DNA of 19,560 nt from CAZKUN01 sp964555935 (GCA_964555935.1 CAZKUN010000176.1:1-19560), one strand, 5' to 3'; shown: positions 6,961-15,041, counted from the stretch's first letter. Notes: generated from the letters alone by a model not told the origin. Translations and numbers: made by a program.

Positions 6961-7160
6961 GACCGTTCGGGCGGGCCCTACTGAGCCGCGAGAGAAACAC
7001 AGTTTCTCAAGAGCGGCTCGCGATCTATCCGAGACAGTTTGTGCGGAGCCGTAGGCTCCCGCAAACTGCTGAGATGGGATACCAGGCGAAGCTGCACCCG
7101 CGGCGTAACGCCGCGGTAGCCCTAAAAGGGCTCAACGTGACTAGAGCCCGCCCGACGGTC
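6961..7160 (-). ncRNA. Retron msr-msd RNA with a1/a2 repeats
   Basis: Read on the minus strand from 7160 to 6961. a1 (7160-7141) pairs with a2 (6980-6961) over 19 bp with a single bulged base. One pair is G-U and would be A-C on the other strand, so the orientation agrees with the RT. The G that closes a1 (7141, in UAG) is the natural candidate for the branching guanosine. Next come two short msr hairpins: AGCCC/GGGCT with a U-rich loop (7132-7118), then an 8-bp CCGCGGCG stem (7116-7098). A longer hairpin with a CAGTTTG outer stem (7068-7035) follows. The last, next to a2, is a 14-bp stem with an internal loop (GAGCCGC and GAGAAAC arms, 7019-6983) that must lie in msd. The msr/msd boundary, and which side the 7068-7035 hairpin is on, cannot be set by eye. 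The RT start is 30 nt downstream of a2. No clear promoter was found upstream. Confidence 0.85.
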
Positions 7161-7332
7161 GATTGGGCTCACGTTCGATGCGCAAGGCGAGGGTACCTCC
7201 GCCACCGACGCTGGCCGGGCAGCGAACTCGCAGGGCGCCCCGGGCGGAATTGATGAATATTGAGGAAGGCGGAGGCAACAAAACGCGACGACCAACGGTC
7301 TAAGGGACTACATCGAAACTGAGGGTAGAGAT

Positions 7333-8028
7333 ATGCGACGAGTATTTTGCAGCACGGCCGCGCTGTGTGTCACGGCAGTATTCGTTCTGCCGATGGTCGC
7401 CGAAGCCGTCACAGCGGCCGACGTGGCGAGGAAACTCCGCGAGGAGATTCTCGAGACCTTCGAGTGCGAGGACCTCGAGGTCAGCGTCGTTGCATACCCG
7501 GACCAGATGCTGACCGACCAGGGCCGGTTCAAGTCGGTGACAGTACGCGCCGGGTCCGCCAGCCGAGCCGGCATCGTGATGCGCCCGCTGTATACGAAGG
7601 GCACGGATGTGGTGTTCGACATGGCGAAGATGAGGGGCAACCCGTCGAGCATCGACACGAAGTCGAGGGGCGCGACGGTGGTCCACATCGCCATCACTGA
7701 GGAGGACCTCACCGAGGGACTCCAGATGGCCCAAGATGTGATCCCGGACCTCACCGCGACGCTCAACGGCGGGCAGATCACGCTGACGGGGACCTACCGG
7801 TTGCTCGTGGGGAACAAGTTCAAGATGGCCGGGAAGCTGGTGGCTGACGGAGGTTACAAGATCAACTTCGTTCCCACTGCGGTGAAGGTCAACGGTGTGC
7901 CGATCCCCGTAAGCGGAATCAAGGTGGTGTTGGCGAAGATCAACCCGCTGCTGGACCTGGCGACCGTCGTCATGAAGCCGAAGATCACCAAGATGACCGT
8001 TGAGAACGGGAAGCTGGTGGTGGAGTAG
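7333..8028 (+). CDS. Exported DUF2993-like (LmeA-type) protein
   Basis: A 231-residue protein with a signal peptide (MRRVF, hydrophobic core, cleavage near AEA-VTA at about residue 25). The ATG at 7333 has GAGGG upstream. The mature part alternates beta strands with a helix and carries the pattern of DUF2993 proteins: an initial LREEI...DLEVSV strand, a middle VxIxEEDLTEGLQ segment, and late repeated strands (GQITLTGTYRLLVG, FKMAGKLVADG, INFVPTAVKVNGVPIP). Some members, such as mycobacterial LmeA, are periplasmic phospholipid-binding proteins, so lipid binding in the cell envelope is plausible here. It is divergent from the retron RNA, sharing the 172-bp region 7161-7332, and convergent with the small gene ending at 8037. 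Family call from strand pattern only. Confidence 0.78.
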   Translation: MRRVFCSTAALCVTAVFVLPMVAEAVTAADVARKLREEILETFECEDLEVSVVAYPDQMLTDQGRFKSVTVRAGSASRAGIVMRPLYTKGTDVVFDMAKMRGNPSSIDTKSRGATVVHIAITEEDLTEGLQMAQDVIPDLTATLNGGQITLTGTYRLLVGNKFKMAGKLVADGGYKINFVPTAVKVNGVPIPVSGIKVVLAKINPLLDLATVVMKPKITKMTVENGKLVVE

Positions 8029-8036
8029 CAGCGACT

Positions 8037-8153
8037 TCACTCGGGGTCGGCATCATCCGACCCCAGCAGGGATGCCAGCAACTGCGCTCCGACCGCGCCC
8101 AACGCGGCGCCGATCAGCGCGCTGTTGACAATGATTGCAGGGCGAGTGCCCAC
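8037..8153 (-). CDS. Tiny glycine-zipper membrane protein
   Basis: A 38-codon frame starting GTG at 8153. It encodes one hydrophobic helix with small-residue spacing (NSALIGAALGAVGAQLLASLL) and ends in an acidic tail (GSDDADPE). It begins 7 bp after the stop of the similar gene at 8161-8346. A GGAGG lies 12 nt before the GTG, which is longer than ideal. The glycine/alanine zipper resembles its neighbour, suggesting paired small membrane subunits. No function can be assigned; it may not be expressed. Confidence 0.42.
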   Translation of the reverse strand: MGTRPAIIVNSALIGAALGAVGAQLLASLLGSDDADPE

Positions 8154-8160
8154 GGGGAGG

Positions 8161-8346
8161 TCAGTCCTCCTTCGACGCCCGCCTCCGCTGCGACCCCTCG
8201 TACATCAGGCCGAGTCCGGCTCCGAGGCCGATGCCCAAGGCAAGGTTGTTCATCAGCAAGCCGATAGCGACGCCGACGGCTATGCCGAGCGCGAGGCCCT
8301 CGCCGTCCCTGCGGTTCTTGTGGGGAGTGGGAGTGGGCTCAGTCAT
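8161..8346 (-). CDS. Small glycine-zipper membrane protein
   Basis: A 61-residue protein: a polar Pro- and Thr-rich N-terminus, then one or two hydrophobic segments with GxxxG-type spacing (LALGIAVGVAIGLL and LALGIGLGAGLGLM, about residues 18-48), and a basic tail (RRRASKED). The start ATG at 8346 has AGGGA about 8 nt upstream. Glycine zippers pack transmembrane helices into oligomers, so an inner-membrane homo-oligomer is likely (inference). The next gene downstream on the same strand encodes a shorter protein of the same style. Confidence 0.6.
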   Translation of the reverse strand: MTEPTPTPHKNRRDGEGLALGIAVGVAIGLLMNNLALGIGLGAGLGLMYEGSQRRRASKED

Positions 8347-8486
8347 CGTGCGTGGTCCCTTTCGAGTGTGATTGATGAATCGTGCTCTGCAACGAAGTTG
8401 CTACGGGGACCAGGTACCGACGCGCGGAGGAATGGCGGAGATGGCGGGGAACGTCACCGGGACTGGATCACCGAAGGTTAACAGTC

Positions 8487-8570
8487 ATGGCGATCAGATT
8501 GGGATTCATCGGGACGGGCGGCATTGCGTAAGGGCACATGGAGCGGCTAACAGGCATCGAGGGCGTGGAG
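8487..8570 (+). pseudogene. N-terminal remnant of a Gfo/Idh/MocA oxidoreductase
   Basis: From the ATG at 8487 (AAGG 9 nt upstream) the frame reads MAIRLGFIGTGGIA, an in-frame TAA (8529-8531), then GHMERLTGIEGVEA. This is the start of a Gfo/Idh/MocA dehydrogenase: a beta strand and GxGxxG NAD(P) loop, then the helix normally reading GIAxxHxxxL. After about residue 28 the match stops and a PQQ-like gene follows at 8706. Only the first ~28 codons survive and one is a nonsense codon, so it is a dead fragment. The rest of the 359-bp gap 8347-8705 shows nothing else I can name. Confidence 0.7.
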
Positions 8571-8705
8571 GCACGTGATGGCCGAAGAGGGTGGACGGAT
8601 CGTGAAGGTAAGTGAGGTCGGGTAGCGGTTGAACAACGTGACAGGCGAGGACACTCGCGGAGTGGAGCTACGCCTGCCATACGAACACAATGGAGGACAC
8701 CCACA

Positions 8706-10031
8706 TTGCGCGCATACCCCCTGCTTTGCCTGGCTCTCATCGCGACGGTACTCATCGCATCCTGCACCCCCAAAGAAACCGTAACCACGCCGCCGGTCAC
8801 CGACCAGCCGGTGGTCGCGACTCAACCGGACGCTGATACGACCGAGGCCGCTCCACCGTCCGAGCCGGCGGCGGATGCTAGCGAACTCGCGGGGAGCGAT
8901 TGGCCGCGTTTCTTCGGGCCCAATGCCGACGGTACCAGTCCCGACACCGGCATCAACAAGGATTGGAGCGCCAAGCCGCCGCAGGAACTGTGGCGCGTCT
9001 CGCTGGGCGATGACGGCTATGCCGGGCCGGCGGTCGCCGATGGGAAGGTGTTCATCGTCGACCACCAGGGCAAGGACGACGTGGTCAGGGCGATCGATAT
9101 TGCGACAGGGAAGGACGCCTGGACGTTCCCATACCCCGAGCCAGGCGGTCATAACTATGGCTTCACCCGCGGCACGCCGTGCTACGACAACGGAACGCTC
9201 TACACCCTCAGCATGAGCGGACAGCTTCATGCCATCAACGCCGCCGACGGCACCAAAGTCTGGTCGAAGAACCTGCCGCAAGACTTCGGAGGCAAGGCGC
9301 CGAACTGGCGCTACGCGAGTTCGCCGGTCGTCGACGGCGACCGCCTCGTGGTTCTGCCGGGCGGCCAATCCAGCGTCGCCGTGCTGGACAAGACCACCGG
9401 GGATACGATCTGGGCCGGCGGGGGTCCGTCCGGCGCGAGCTACGCGACGCCGACAATCGCCACCATCAACGGCGTTAAGCAGTACATCGTCTTCACCGCC
9501 GAGGCGCTCACGGGCGTGAAGGCCGACGACGGCACGGTGCTGTGGGACGTGCAGTGGCCGACGAAACATCGCGTCAACGCAGCGATGCCGGTCGCCGATG
9601 GGGACCATGTCTTCGCCACCAGCAACTACCAGTACGGCGGCGGGCTTTACGAGATCAGCGGCTCCAGCGCCAAACAGGTCTGGTTCTCGAAGGAGATGCA
9701 ATCGCACTTCAGCTCGCCGGTCTATTACGAGGGCTTCCTCTACGGCACAACCGATCCGGGCGACCTGATCTGCATGACGCCGGCGGACGGAAAGGTGATG
9801 TGGCGACAGAGCGGCTTCGAGAAGGGCGGAACGCTCATCGTGGACGGCGTCGTGATCGCGATGAATGGGAAGGGCGGAGATGTGGTGATGGCGGAGGCCT
9901 CGACCGCGGGCTACAAGGAACTGGGACGCATCAAGCCGCTTGACGGCCAAAGCTGGACCGCCCCGATCGTGGCGATGGGTCGGTTGCTCGTGCGGAATAA
10001 GGGCGCGATGGTTTGTTTGGACTTGAGGTAG
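8706..10031 (+). CDS. PQQ-like beta-propeller lipoprotein
   Basis: A 441-residue protein of the BamB/PQQ-dehydrogenase-like propeller type. Start TTG at 8706 with GGAGG 9 nt upstream; the ATG at 8690 is out of frame. The signal ends in a lipobox (IASC, Cys20), so it is probably lipid-anchored to a membrane facing the periplasm. Residues of about 20-62 are a Thr/Pro/Ala/Glu-rich linker. The propeller begins at WPRFFGPNADGTSPD. Blade motifs repeat through the protein: AVADGKVFIVD, AIDIATGKDAWTF, AINAADGTKVWSK, VLDKTTGDTIWAG, VKADDGTVLWDV, MTPADGKVMWRQ. These are D/AxxGxxxW blades; no catalytic PQQ residues were evident, so a scaffold or binding role is more likely than dehydrogenase activity. 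It follows a broken oxidoreductase and is convergent with the glycan cluster. Confidence 0.9.
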   Translation: MRAYPLLCLALIATVLIASCTPKETVTTPPVTDQPVVATQPDADTTEAAPPSEPAADASELAGSDWPRFFGPNADGTSPDTGINKDWSAKPPQELWRVSLGDDGYAGPAVADGKVFIVDHQGKDDVVRAIDIATGKDAWTFPYPEPGGHNYGFTRGTPCYDNGTLYTLSMSGQLHAINAADGTKVWSKNLPQDFGGKAPNWRYASSPVVDGDRLVVLPGGQSSVAVLDKTTGDTIWAGGGPSGASYATPTIATINGVKQYIVFTAEALTGVKADDGTVLWDVQWPTKHRVNAAMPVADGDHVFATSNYQYGGGLYEISGSSAKQVWFSKEMQSHFSSPVYYEGFLYGTTDPGDLICMTPADGKVMWRQSGFEKGGTLIVDGVVIAMNGKGGDVVMAEASTAGYKELGRIKPLDGQSWTAPIVAMGRLLVRNKGAMVCLDLR

Positions 10032-10088
10032 GCGACGGCGCAACGGGGCGCGGGCCCGACATCGATGAGGGACGCCTCGATCATAGCC

Positions 10089-11193
10089 TCATTCGCCTCG
10101 CTGCAGGATCTCTGCCCCCTGCTCGCGGAAGCGCGTCAGCCATTCCGCCTTGATGGCGGCAGGCAGCCCTTCCTGCTGCGCGTATTCCTCCGACGTTGTC
10201 CCCCAAGTAGAAGGAGACCCACCCGTCCACGATGGGCTTGGATCTATCGATGAACTCGCAGACATCGTCGGCGCTGCACGACAGTGGGAAGATCTCCTCG
10301 ATGACGATCGGCTTGCCGATGTCATACACGGCCAGCGCCTCGAGAGCTTTGTCGATCTCCCCCGTTTTCGGGTAGAAGTGGACGCTGACGAAGTCTAGCA
10401 TCGCGGCGACGGACGGGGAGTAAAGCAGCGGCTTGGCCTTGGGGAACGGGAGCGCCCACGGAATGACGCCGACGGTGACCATGTGCCTTGGGTCGCGGCT
10501 CCGGATTGCCGAAACAAGTGTCTCGACCCACGCCTTCGCGACCTGTTCTTGCGCGCGCCCGGCGAGGTCAAGCGTCAGTCTCTGCACGAAGTGCGTCCCG
10601 CCAAACTCACCCGCAAGCCATTCCGTCTCAACCGCGCCCGGCACGATTGGCTCGTTCATCAGGTCGTAACAGAACACCGCGTCACTGCCCGCGCACGCCT
10701 CCGCGACCGCCTCCCAGAACCGAGCCTGCACGGCCCACCGCTGATCCTCCGGCAAACTGTCATACCACTCGGGCGTGTCTTGCTTGTGGTAGCACCCCAG
10801 TCCCGTGATGTCCAGGTAGAGCGAGGTCTCCTCGGCCAGTTGCAGCAATCGCCGAAGCTGGTCCAGAGCGGCCGGGTCTGGCTCATTCGGGCTCCGCATG
10901 AAGCGGCCCAGTTGGAGATGGATTCGAACGAGATCCGCGCCGAGTTCCCGCATCTCGGCGAAGTCCTCCTCGACGCGCTCCCATTCGTCGATCCAGTAGT
11001 CGTCTAGCAGTCGGCCGGACTCGTCATGATCGTAGTTGCATCCCCAAGCGAGAAAGCGCTCTCCTGTCTCGGCACCGACGAAGTGAGCGCCGTCCGGGCT
11101 CACTTCGATCAACTCCAGCCGCCCGTCTGCCTCCGCTCTTGCGCACGCGGCTGTCATAGCCAGGAGTAGCAGCAGGACATGACTCGCGTTCAT
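10089..11193 (-). CDS. GH5-like glycoside hydrolase with a C-terminal frameshift
   Basis: An exported glycoside hydrolase of clan A type, resembling GH5. Signal peptide ends near residue 20 (ACARAEA). Catalytic features: acid/base Glu181 in DLMNEP (176-182), a VSVHFYP strand (269-275) and the putative nucleophile Glu299/300 in VIEEIFPL. Start ATG at 11193, 18 bp after the upstream gene's stop, with GGAGG 11 nt before it. The reading frame as given ends at 10081 in a non-homologous tail. Removing one base from the C5 run at 10200-10204 restores the continuation GTTSEEYAQQ...LTRFREQGAEILQRGE, ending at 10089 (367 residues). This is either an assembly/sequencing error or a real recent frameshift. 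Last gene of a three-gene cluster; substrate unknown. Confidence 0.82.
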
Positions 11194-11211
11194 CCGCGCA
11201 TCCGCCTCCTT

Positions 11212-13668
11212 TCACTCGGCCAGACGCAAGAAAAGCGTCCCCTCATCCGAGACCAACTCGTTCGGCTGGCCCGCCGTAGCACGTGTCGCCAGCAAGAGCG
11301 CCCCATCCGCCACCACGGCCGAAATGGTGTCGCCAGCCGATAGCCCGATCACGAGCGCCTGCCGGCACCCCAAAGTCGGAACGCTGATGTCGTCGGCGAG
11401 AGCGCCGTCTCGGGGGAAGACCACCAGCGTCGCCTCGCTGCCATCGCTGTCCCGCACGGCAACCGCATCGAATATCTCTCCGCGCCGCAGCTCGGCTTCC
11501 ACCGGCCCGGAATCATCCCCGCCGTCGGTGACGCTCAATACGTTCAGAAACACGTCCTCGGCCTGACCCACCGGAGGGCTGACCTCCACGCGCCAGCCGC
11601 CAAGCTCGCGCATGGCGCCCCGCTCGCGATCAATCGGCTCCTGTTGGGCCTCCTCCGGGTGATCCTCGGCGAACTCCTCGCTGTAGTTGTGCGGTTGCCC
11701 ATCGCCATCGGTAGCCACGAAGAACTCCCGATCGTTGGCCACGCCGCCGACCACTCCGATCGTGGCGTCCTCCGGCAGCAGCACCTGGTCGTAGAGACGG
11801 CCGCGGTTGCTCGGATCGATGCCATCGCCGGCCTCGGTCCAGAACGTCCGCTCCTCAACCGTCGGCTGGCCGATCGAGTGCAGCAGGTAGGTCTTCAGGT
11901 GCGAGGGGTCCTTCGAGATCACGCGGTCATACACGACGATCGCCGGGTGATCGGCGCTGTGGCCGCGCAGGTACACCATGTGTCGCTCAAACAGCTCCAC
12001 CTTGTCAGGCGAATAGGCCTTCGTCGCATCGCCCATCGTGTAAGTGTACGCAGGCTGGTCCTCGTAGCGCATGATCCCGTCCAGCGCGCACGGGCCGCCC
12101 GGCACGATGTGCTCCAGGTTGCCGGCCTCCCGGTTCACCATCATCGCCTGCCCGCCATCGTTTGAGTTCTTGCCCCACCGGCTCGTGCCGAAGTCCTCGT
12201 CCGGGTCGTGCACGAGCATCGTGTTGTGGGCAATGCTCCTGATGTAGTAGTCGTACCAGTGGCGGCTGCCGTACGCCCCGCAGAGGTTGTAGCCGCCCGA
12301 GTCAATCGCCAGTGGAGCCTGGTAGTAGATGACGAAGCTGTTCTGGTCTCGGTGGTGGTGGTTATTGGAGAAGAACGGCGCCGACTTGAACACCGCCAGC
12401 GTGTTGCGATCCAAGTCCCAACTGTCTCTCATCACCACGGACCCGGCGTTGCGGAACGCTCGTGACAGCGGCAGCGAATCGGGCGGCGTGCCCTCGTCCG
12501 GGTCGAAGAGCTGGTATAGCGCCGTCCACCAGTCCGTCACGTCGCCGAACTCGGGCCGGTAGTGGTTCACCAGCCACTTCGCGTGGGGGTTATCGTACTT
12601 CCGCGCGGCCGTGATCAGGATCGCGCCCGGCTCGCCCCCGAGCCGCCCCCCGCTATAGCAGTCGCCTGACTGCGGGTATAGGTTGTAGCCTTTGCGAATG
12701 AGGTCGAGATCGCCGGCGCGCGTCACCTGATTCTGGTGCCGCAACGCGTAGAGATACCAGTAGGTCTGCTGCTCCTGCCAGCCCTCAAACAGCGTGGGCT
12801 CGTCCGTGGCGAAGTCCCAGACGACGTACGGGAGCATGGTCGTGTAGCAGCTTCCATAGTCCCACCCCATGTGGTAGCCGCCGTCCTTGCCGATCCACTC
12901 ACGCGCGGGCGCAATGCCGTCGCGGACGTGGTGCGCGACCTTGCCGAGCAACCCGAAGTACTCGTCCTGGATTTCCTGGGATTCCTGCTCAATGTCCGTG
13001 CGAATTGCGAGCAAGCCAACCAGCAAGTACGGGTTCGTCCAGCAACTGGCATGGCCGCCGATGTACCGGTCGACGTTCAGGTAGCCCCACTCTTCGAACG
13101 TCTTGCCCGCCGCGATGAGGGCCACGCGCGCCTCGTGCCTCAACTCCTCATCCAACTGGTCGTGCAGCCAGTCATACAGCGCTCCGATGGCAAACGCCTG
13201 GCCCAGCGCGTGGCACTCCTGGTTCTCGGCGTCGGGGATCTTCAGCCCGACGATAGCCCGGAGGTACTCGCGGCCGTATGCCGCGGAGAGCGGGTTCTCG
13301 TTGATGTACGCGTCCGCGCCGTACCACATGGACGTCTGGAGGTATCCGCCCGGGTGAGTGGCGTTGTTGAAGGCCTCGACTTCCTCGCGAATCGCCTCGA
13401 CATCGTCCGGGCTCGTGGCGCGTCGCATCCGGTATTTGAGCGTCGTGTTTGCCAGCGCCTCGCAGTTCTGGGGTCTGGCCCGAATCTCCGCCAACAGGTC
13501 GGCGTCGACGAACAGGATCGGATGGCCATCTCGAATCTTCAGGCTCCGGCCAAGCGCGCTAAGATCGATATCGTCGTCGGCCTGGGCCATCGCACACCCC
13601 AGTGCCGTCAGGCCAACAAGCCACGTTGAAAGCATCACTGCGCAGGAGTTTGGCATGGAGTGCATCAT
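11212..13668 (-). CDS. Heparinase II/III-like polysaccharide lyase
   Basis: An 818-residue exported protein. Signal peptide about residues 1-30 (AMAQA). The N-terminal two-thirds is an alpha-helical toroid typical of uronan lyases (residues ~40-400, with many Trp/Tyr/Asn: NVDRYIGGHASCW, GYHMGWDYGSCYT). Then comes the heparinase II/III signature: SNNHHHRDQNSFVIYYQ (about 434-450), LAIDSGGY, and SIAHNTMLVHDPDED (478-492). A beta-sandwich C-terminal half follows. These enzymes cleave acidic polysaccharides (heparin, alginate, other uronans) by beta-elimination; His and Tyr residues act in catalysis and the His cluster can bind metal. Start ATG at 13668 has GAGG 8 nt upstream. Flanked on the same strand by a sialidase-like protein (69 bp upstream) and a GH5-like hydrolase (18 bp downstream). 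Exact glycan unknown. Confidence 0.9.
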   Translation of the reverse strand: MMHSMPNSCAVMLSTWLVGLTALGCAMAQADDDIDLSALGRSLKIRDGHPILFVDADLLAEIRARPQNCEALANTTLKYRMRRATSPDDVEAIREEVEAFNNATHPGGYLQTSMWYGADAYINENPLSAAYGREYLRAIVGLKIPDAENQECHALGQAFAIGALYDWLHDQLDEELRHEARVALIAAGKTFEEWGYLNVDRYIGGHASCWTNPYLLVGLLAIRTDIEQESQEIQDEYFGLLGKVAHHVRDGIAPAREWIGKDGGYHMGWDYGSCYTTMLPYVVWDFATDEPTLFEGWQEQQTYWYLYALRHQNQVTRAGDLDLIRKGYNLYPQSGDCYSGGRLGGEPGAILITAARKYDNPHAKWLVNHYRPEFGDVTDWWTALYQLFDPDEGTPPDSLPLSRAFRNAGSVVMRDSWDLDRNTLAVFKSAPFFSNNHHHRDQNSFVIYYQAPLAIDSGGYNLCGAYGSRHWYDYYIRSIAHNTMLVHDPDEDFGTSRWGKNSNDGGQAMMVNREAGNLEHIVPGGPCALDGIMRYEDQPAYTYTMGDATKAYSPDKVELFERHMVYLRGHSADHPAIVVYDRVISKDPSHLKTYLLHSIGQPTVEERTFWTEAGDGIDPSNRGRLYDQVLLPEDATIGVVGGVANDREFFVATDGDGQPHNYSEEFAEDHPEEAQQEPIDRERGAMRELGGWRVEVSPPVGQAEDVFLNVLSVTDGGDDSGPVEAELRRGEIFDAVAVRDSDGSEATLVVFPRDGALADDISVPTLGCRQALVIGLSAGDTISAVVADGALLLATRATAGQPNELVSDEGTLFLRLAE

Positions 13669-13737
13669 TCGCGTTTCCTCTCATCTGGCTCGTTGCGCGC
13701 GTTCAGCAATGGACCCCGGTGGCCGGGGAAGGTCCCA

Positions 13738-14916
13738 TCAGATCCGCGTCACATCGACGACACCACACTCGATGCCTTCCTTATTCACCGAGTACGCGAC
13801 GAGCAGCCTGTCGCCCTCCACCACGCAAGACGGGTACTGGTAACCGTCCGCCTTGAGCATGCCCTTGAGCCGCTGCGAGGTGGGGTCGTCCACCAGGACA
13901 TACACCTTGTCGAACGTGAAGCCATCGTCACTCAGCAGCAGCATCAGATGTCTGCGGTCGAGAAGCGTCGGGACCGCATTATTGCACAGGTAGTATCGGC
14001 CGTCCGCCAGTCGACCCGCGCGAACGCGGCTCATGGAGTCGGGGATGTCTGACATCATCGGCGCGGAGAAACTGCGACCGCCGTCGTCGCTTGTGTTGAC
14101 ATACAGGCGGCATGATCCGCCCTCGTCACGCCAGAAGACGATGATCTTCCCCTCATCTGTCTGGTACCAGCTTGCCTCCCCGTACGGGAAGCTCGCCCCG
14201 TCGGGCTCGGGGATGCGGATCACTTCCGGGTCCTGGCGGATGTCCATCCCGTCCCAGAGGAGCACGGCGGGGCCGCTCTTCACCGTGGTGCAGACGCACA
14301 TCAACCGGTTCTCCTGAGTCGGCCTCGGCGCTTCGAATATCCACTTGATGCCGCGTCCGAGTTGCTGGACTGTCTCCCAGTTGACTCCGTCGACGGACCG
14401 GTGGATATCGACTCGGACGCTCTCTGGGTCGATGCGGCGCATGCCCACCGACGACGCGTCCCGATGGCACTCCTCGGACATCCCCACCAAGTACATCGCC
14501 TCCTCGGCCACATGCAGGGCCACGCAGTTGTGGGCCAGAGGGCTTCCGGTATGGCCAGCCACGCAGATCGGATCGCTCCAGGTCTTCGCGTCTTCGGAGG
14601 TGGCGATGAGGATCCGCTGCCCCGCGGCCTCCTCGTCCACGAGGCCGTTCGACCAGGCCAAGTAGTAGCGCCCGTTGAACCGCGCGATCTGGGAGTGGTG
14701 GTTGTACGAGCCGGTATCACGCGTCCCGGTGAAGACGCGGGACCGCTCGAAGGGGGCGCGCGGGATGATGGGCGGGGAAATGCCCCCCGGCCCGTGGTCG
14801 TCATCCTTCATGAGGCACCGGGCATCCACGAAGCGCCAGTGCCAGTGGAAGCGCCTCAGCGGCTCCGCGACTTCCTCAGACAGCATGCTGACGTGCTGCC
14901 GAGTGGTGATCTTCAT
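13738..14916 (-). CDS. Sialidase-like (BNR/Asp-box) beta-propeller protein
   Basis: A 392-residue protein with four visible Asp-boxes (S/T-x-D-x-G-x-x-W/F): 107-113, 174-180, 276-283 and 329-335, for example SVDGVNW and SDDGGRSF. Asp-boxes mark sialidase-type six-bladed propellers, which include exo-sialidases and glycan-binding or other hydrolase relatives. An aromatic N-terminal stretch (RRFHWHWRFV) precedes the propeller. No signal peptide is seen, unlike its two downstream partners, so it may be cytoplasmic or use another route. I cannot identify the full sialidase catalytic set (Arg triad, Tyr/Glu pair), so sialidase activity is not established. Start ATG at 14916 with GGGGGGA 7-8 nt upstream. 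First gene of the likely glycan-degradation operon. Confidence 0.82.
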   Translation of the reverse strand: MKITTRQHVSMLSEEVAEPLRRFHWHWRFVDARCLMKDDDHGPGGISPPIIPRAPFERSRVFTGTRDTGSYNHHSQIARFNGRYYLAWSNGLVDEEAAGQRILIATSEDAKTWSDPICVAGHTGSPLAHNCVALHVAEEAMYLVGMSEECHRDASSVGMRRIDPESVRVDIHRSVDGVNWETVQQLGRGIKWIFEAPRPTQENRLMCVCTTVKSGPAVLLWDGMDIRQDPEVIRIPEPDGASFPYGEASWYQTDEGKIIVFWRDEGGSCRLYVNTSDDGGRSFSAPMMSDIPDSMSRVRAGRLADGRYYLCNNAVPTLLDRRHLMLLLSDDGFTFDKVYVLVDDPTSQRLKGMLKADGYQYPSCVVEGDRLLVAYSVNKEGIECGVVDVTRI

Positions 14917-15020
14917 CGCCTCGTCCCCCCATCTAACTCAGGCGCCGTGGCAACTCATTGGATCGTGCGACCCGGCCCTACTCTACAAGTGCTTCCAGAA
15001 CTCCCGTAGGTCGGATCTCC

Positions 15021-15041
15021 AGGGAAACTCCACGAGTTTCC
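15021..15041. repeat. GGAAACTC/GAGTTTCC element, short copy
   Basis: Inverted arms GGAAACTC (15023-15030) and GAGTTTCC (15034-15041) with a 3-base loop. It follows a GTAGGTCGGATCTCC stub that looks like the first half of a GTAGG hairpin, suggesting insertion into or replacement of that hairpin. Confidence 0.6.

Noticed and set aside
6932..7000. GTG at 7000 as start of the reverse transcriptase
   Set aside because: It lies in the loop region of an msd hairpin with no Shine-Dalgarno, whereas the GTG at 6931 has a good one.
7041..7253. A 70-codon plus-strand open frame over the retron RNA
   Set aside because: It lies on the structured hairpins with no Shine-Dalgarno or protein-like composition; it is a by-product of GC-rich palindromes.
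6961..7300. A 7-bp inverted repeat GACCGTT (6961) / AACGGTC (7294) as retron a1/a2
   Set aside because: The 19-bp pairing with 7141-7160 is far stronger and gives a normal-length RNA; the 7-bp match is likely chance.
8547..10043. A 498-codon minus-strand frame opposite the PQQ-like gene
   Set aside because: The plus-strand protein has clear propeller repeats and a lipobox; the opposite frame is a high-GC shadow.
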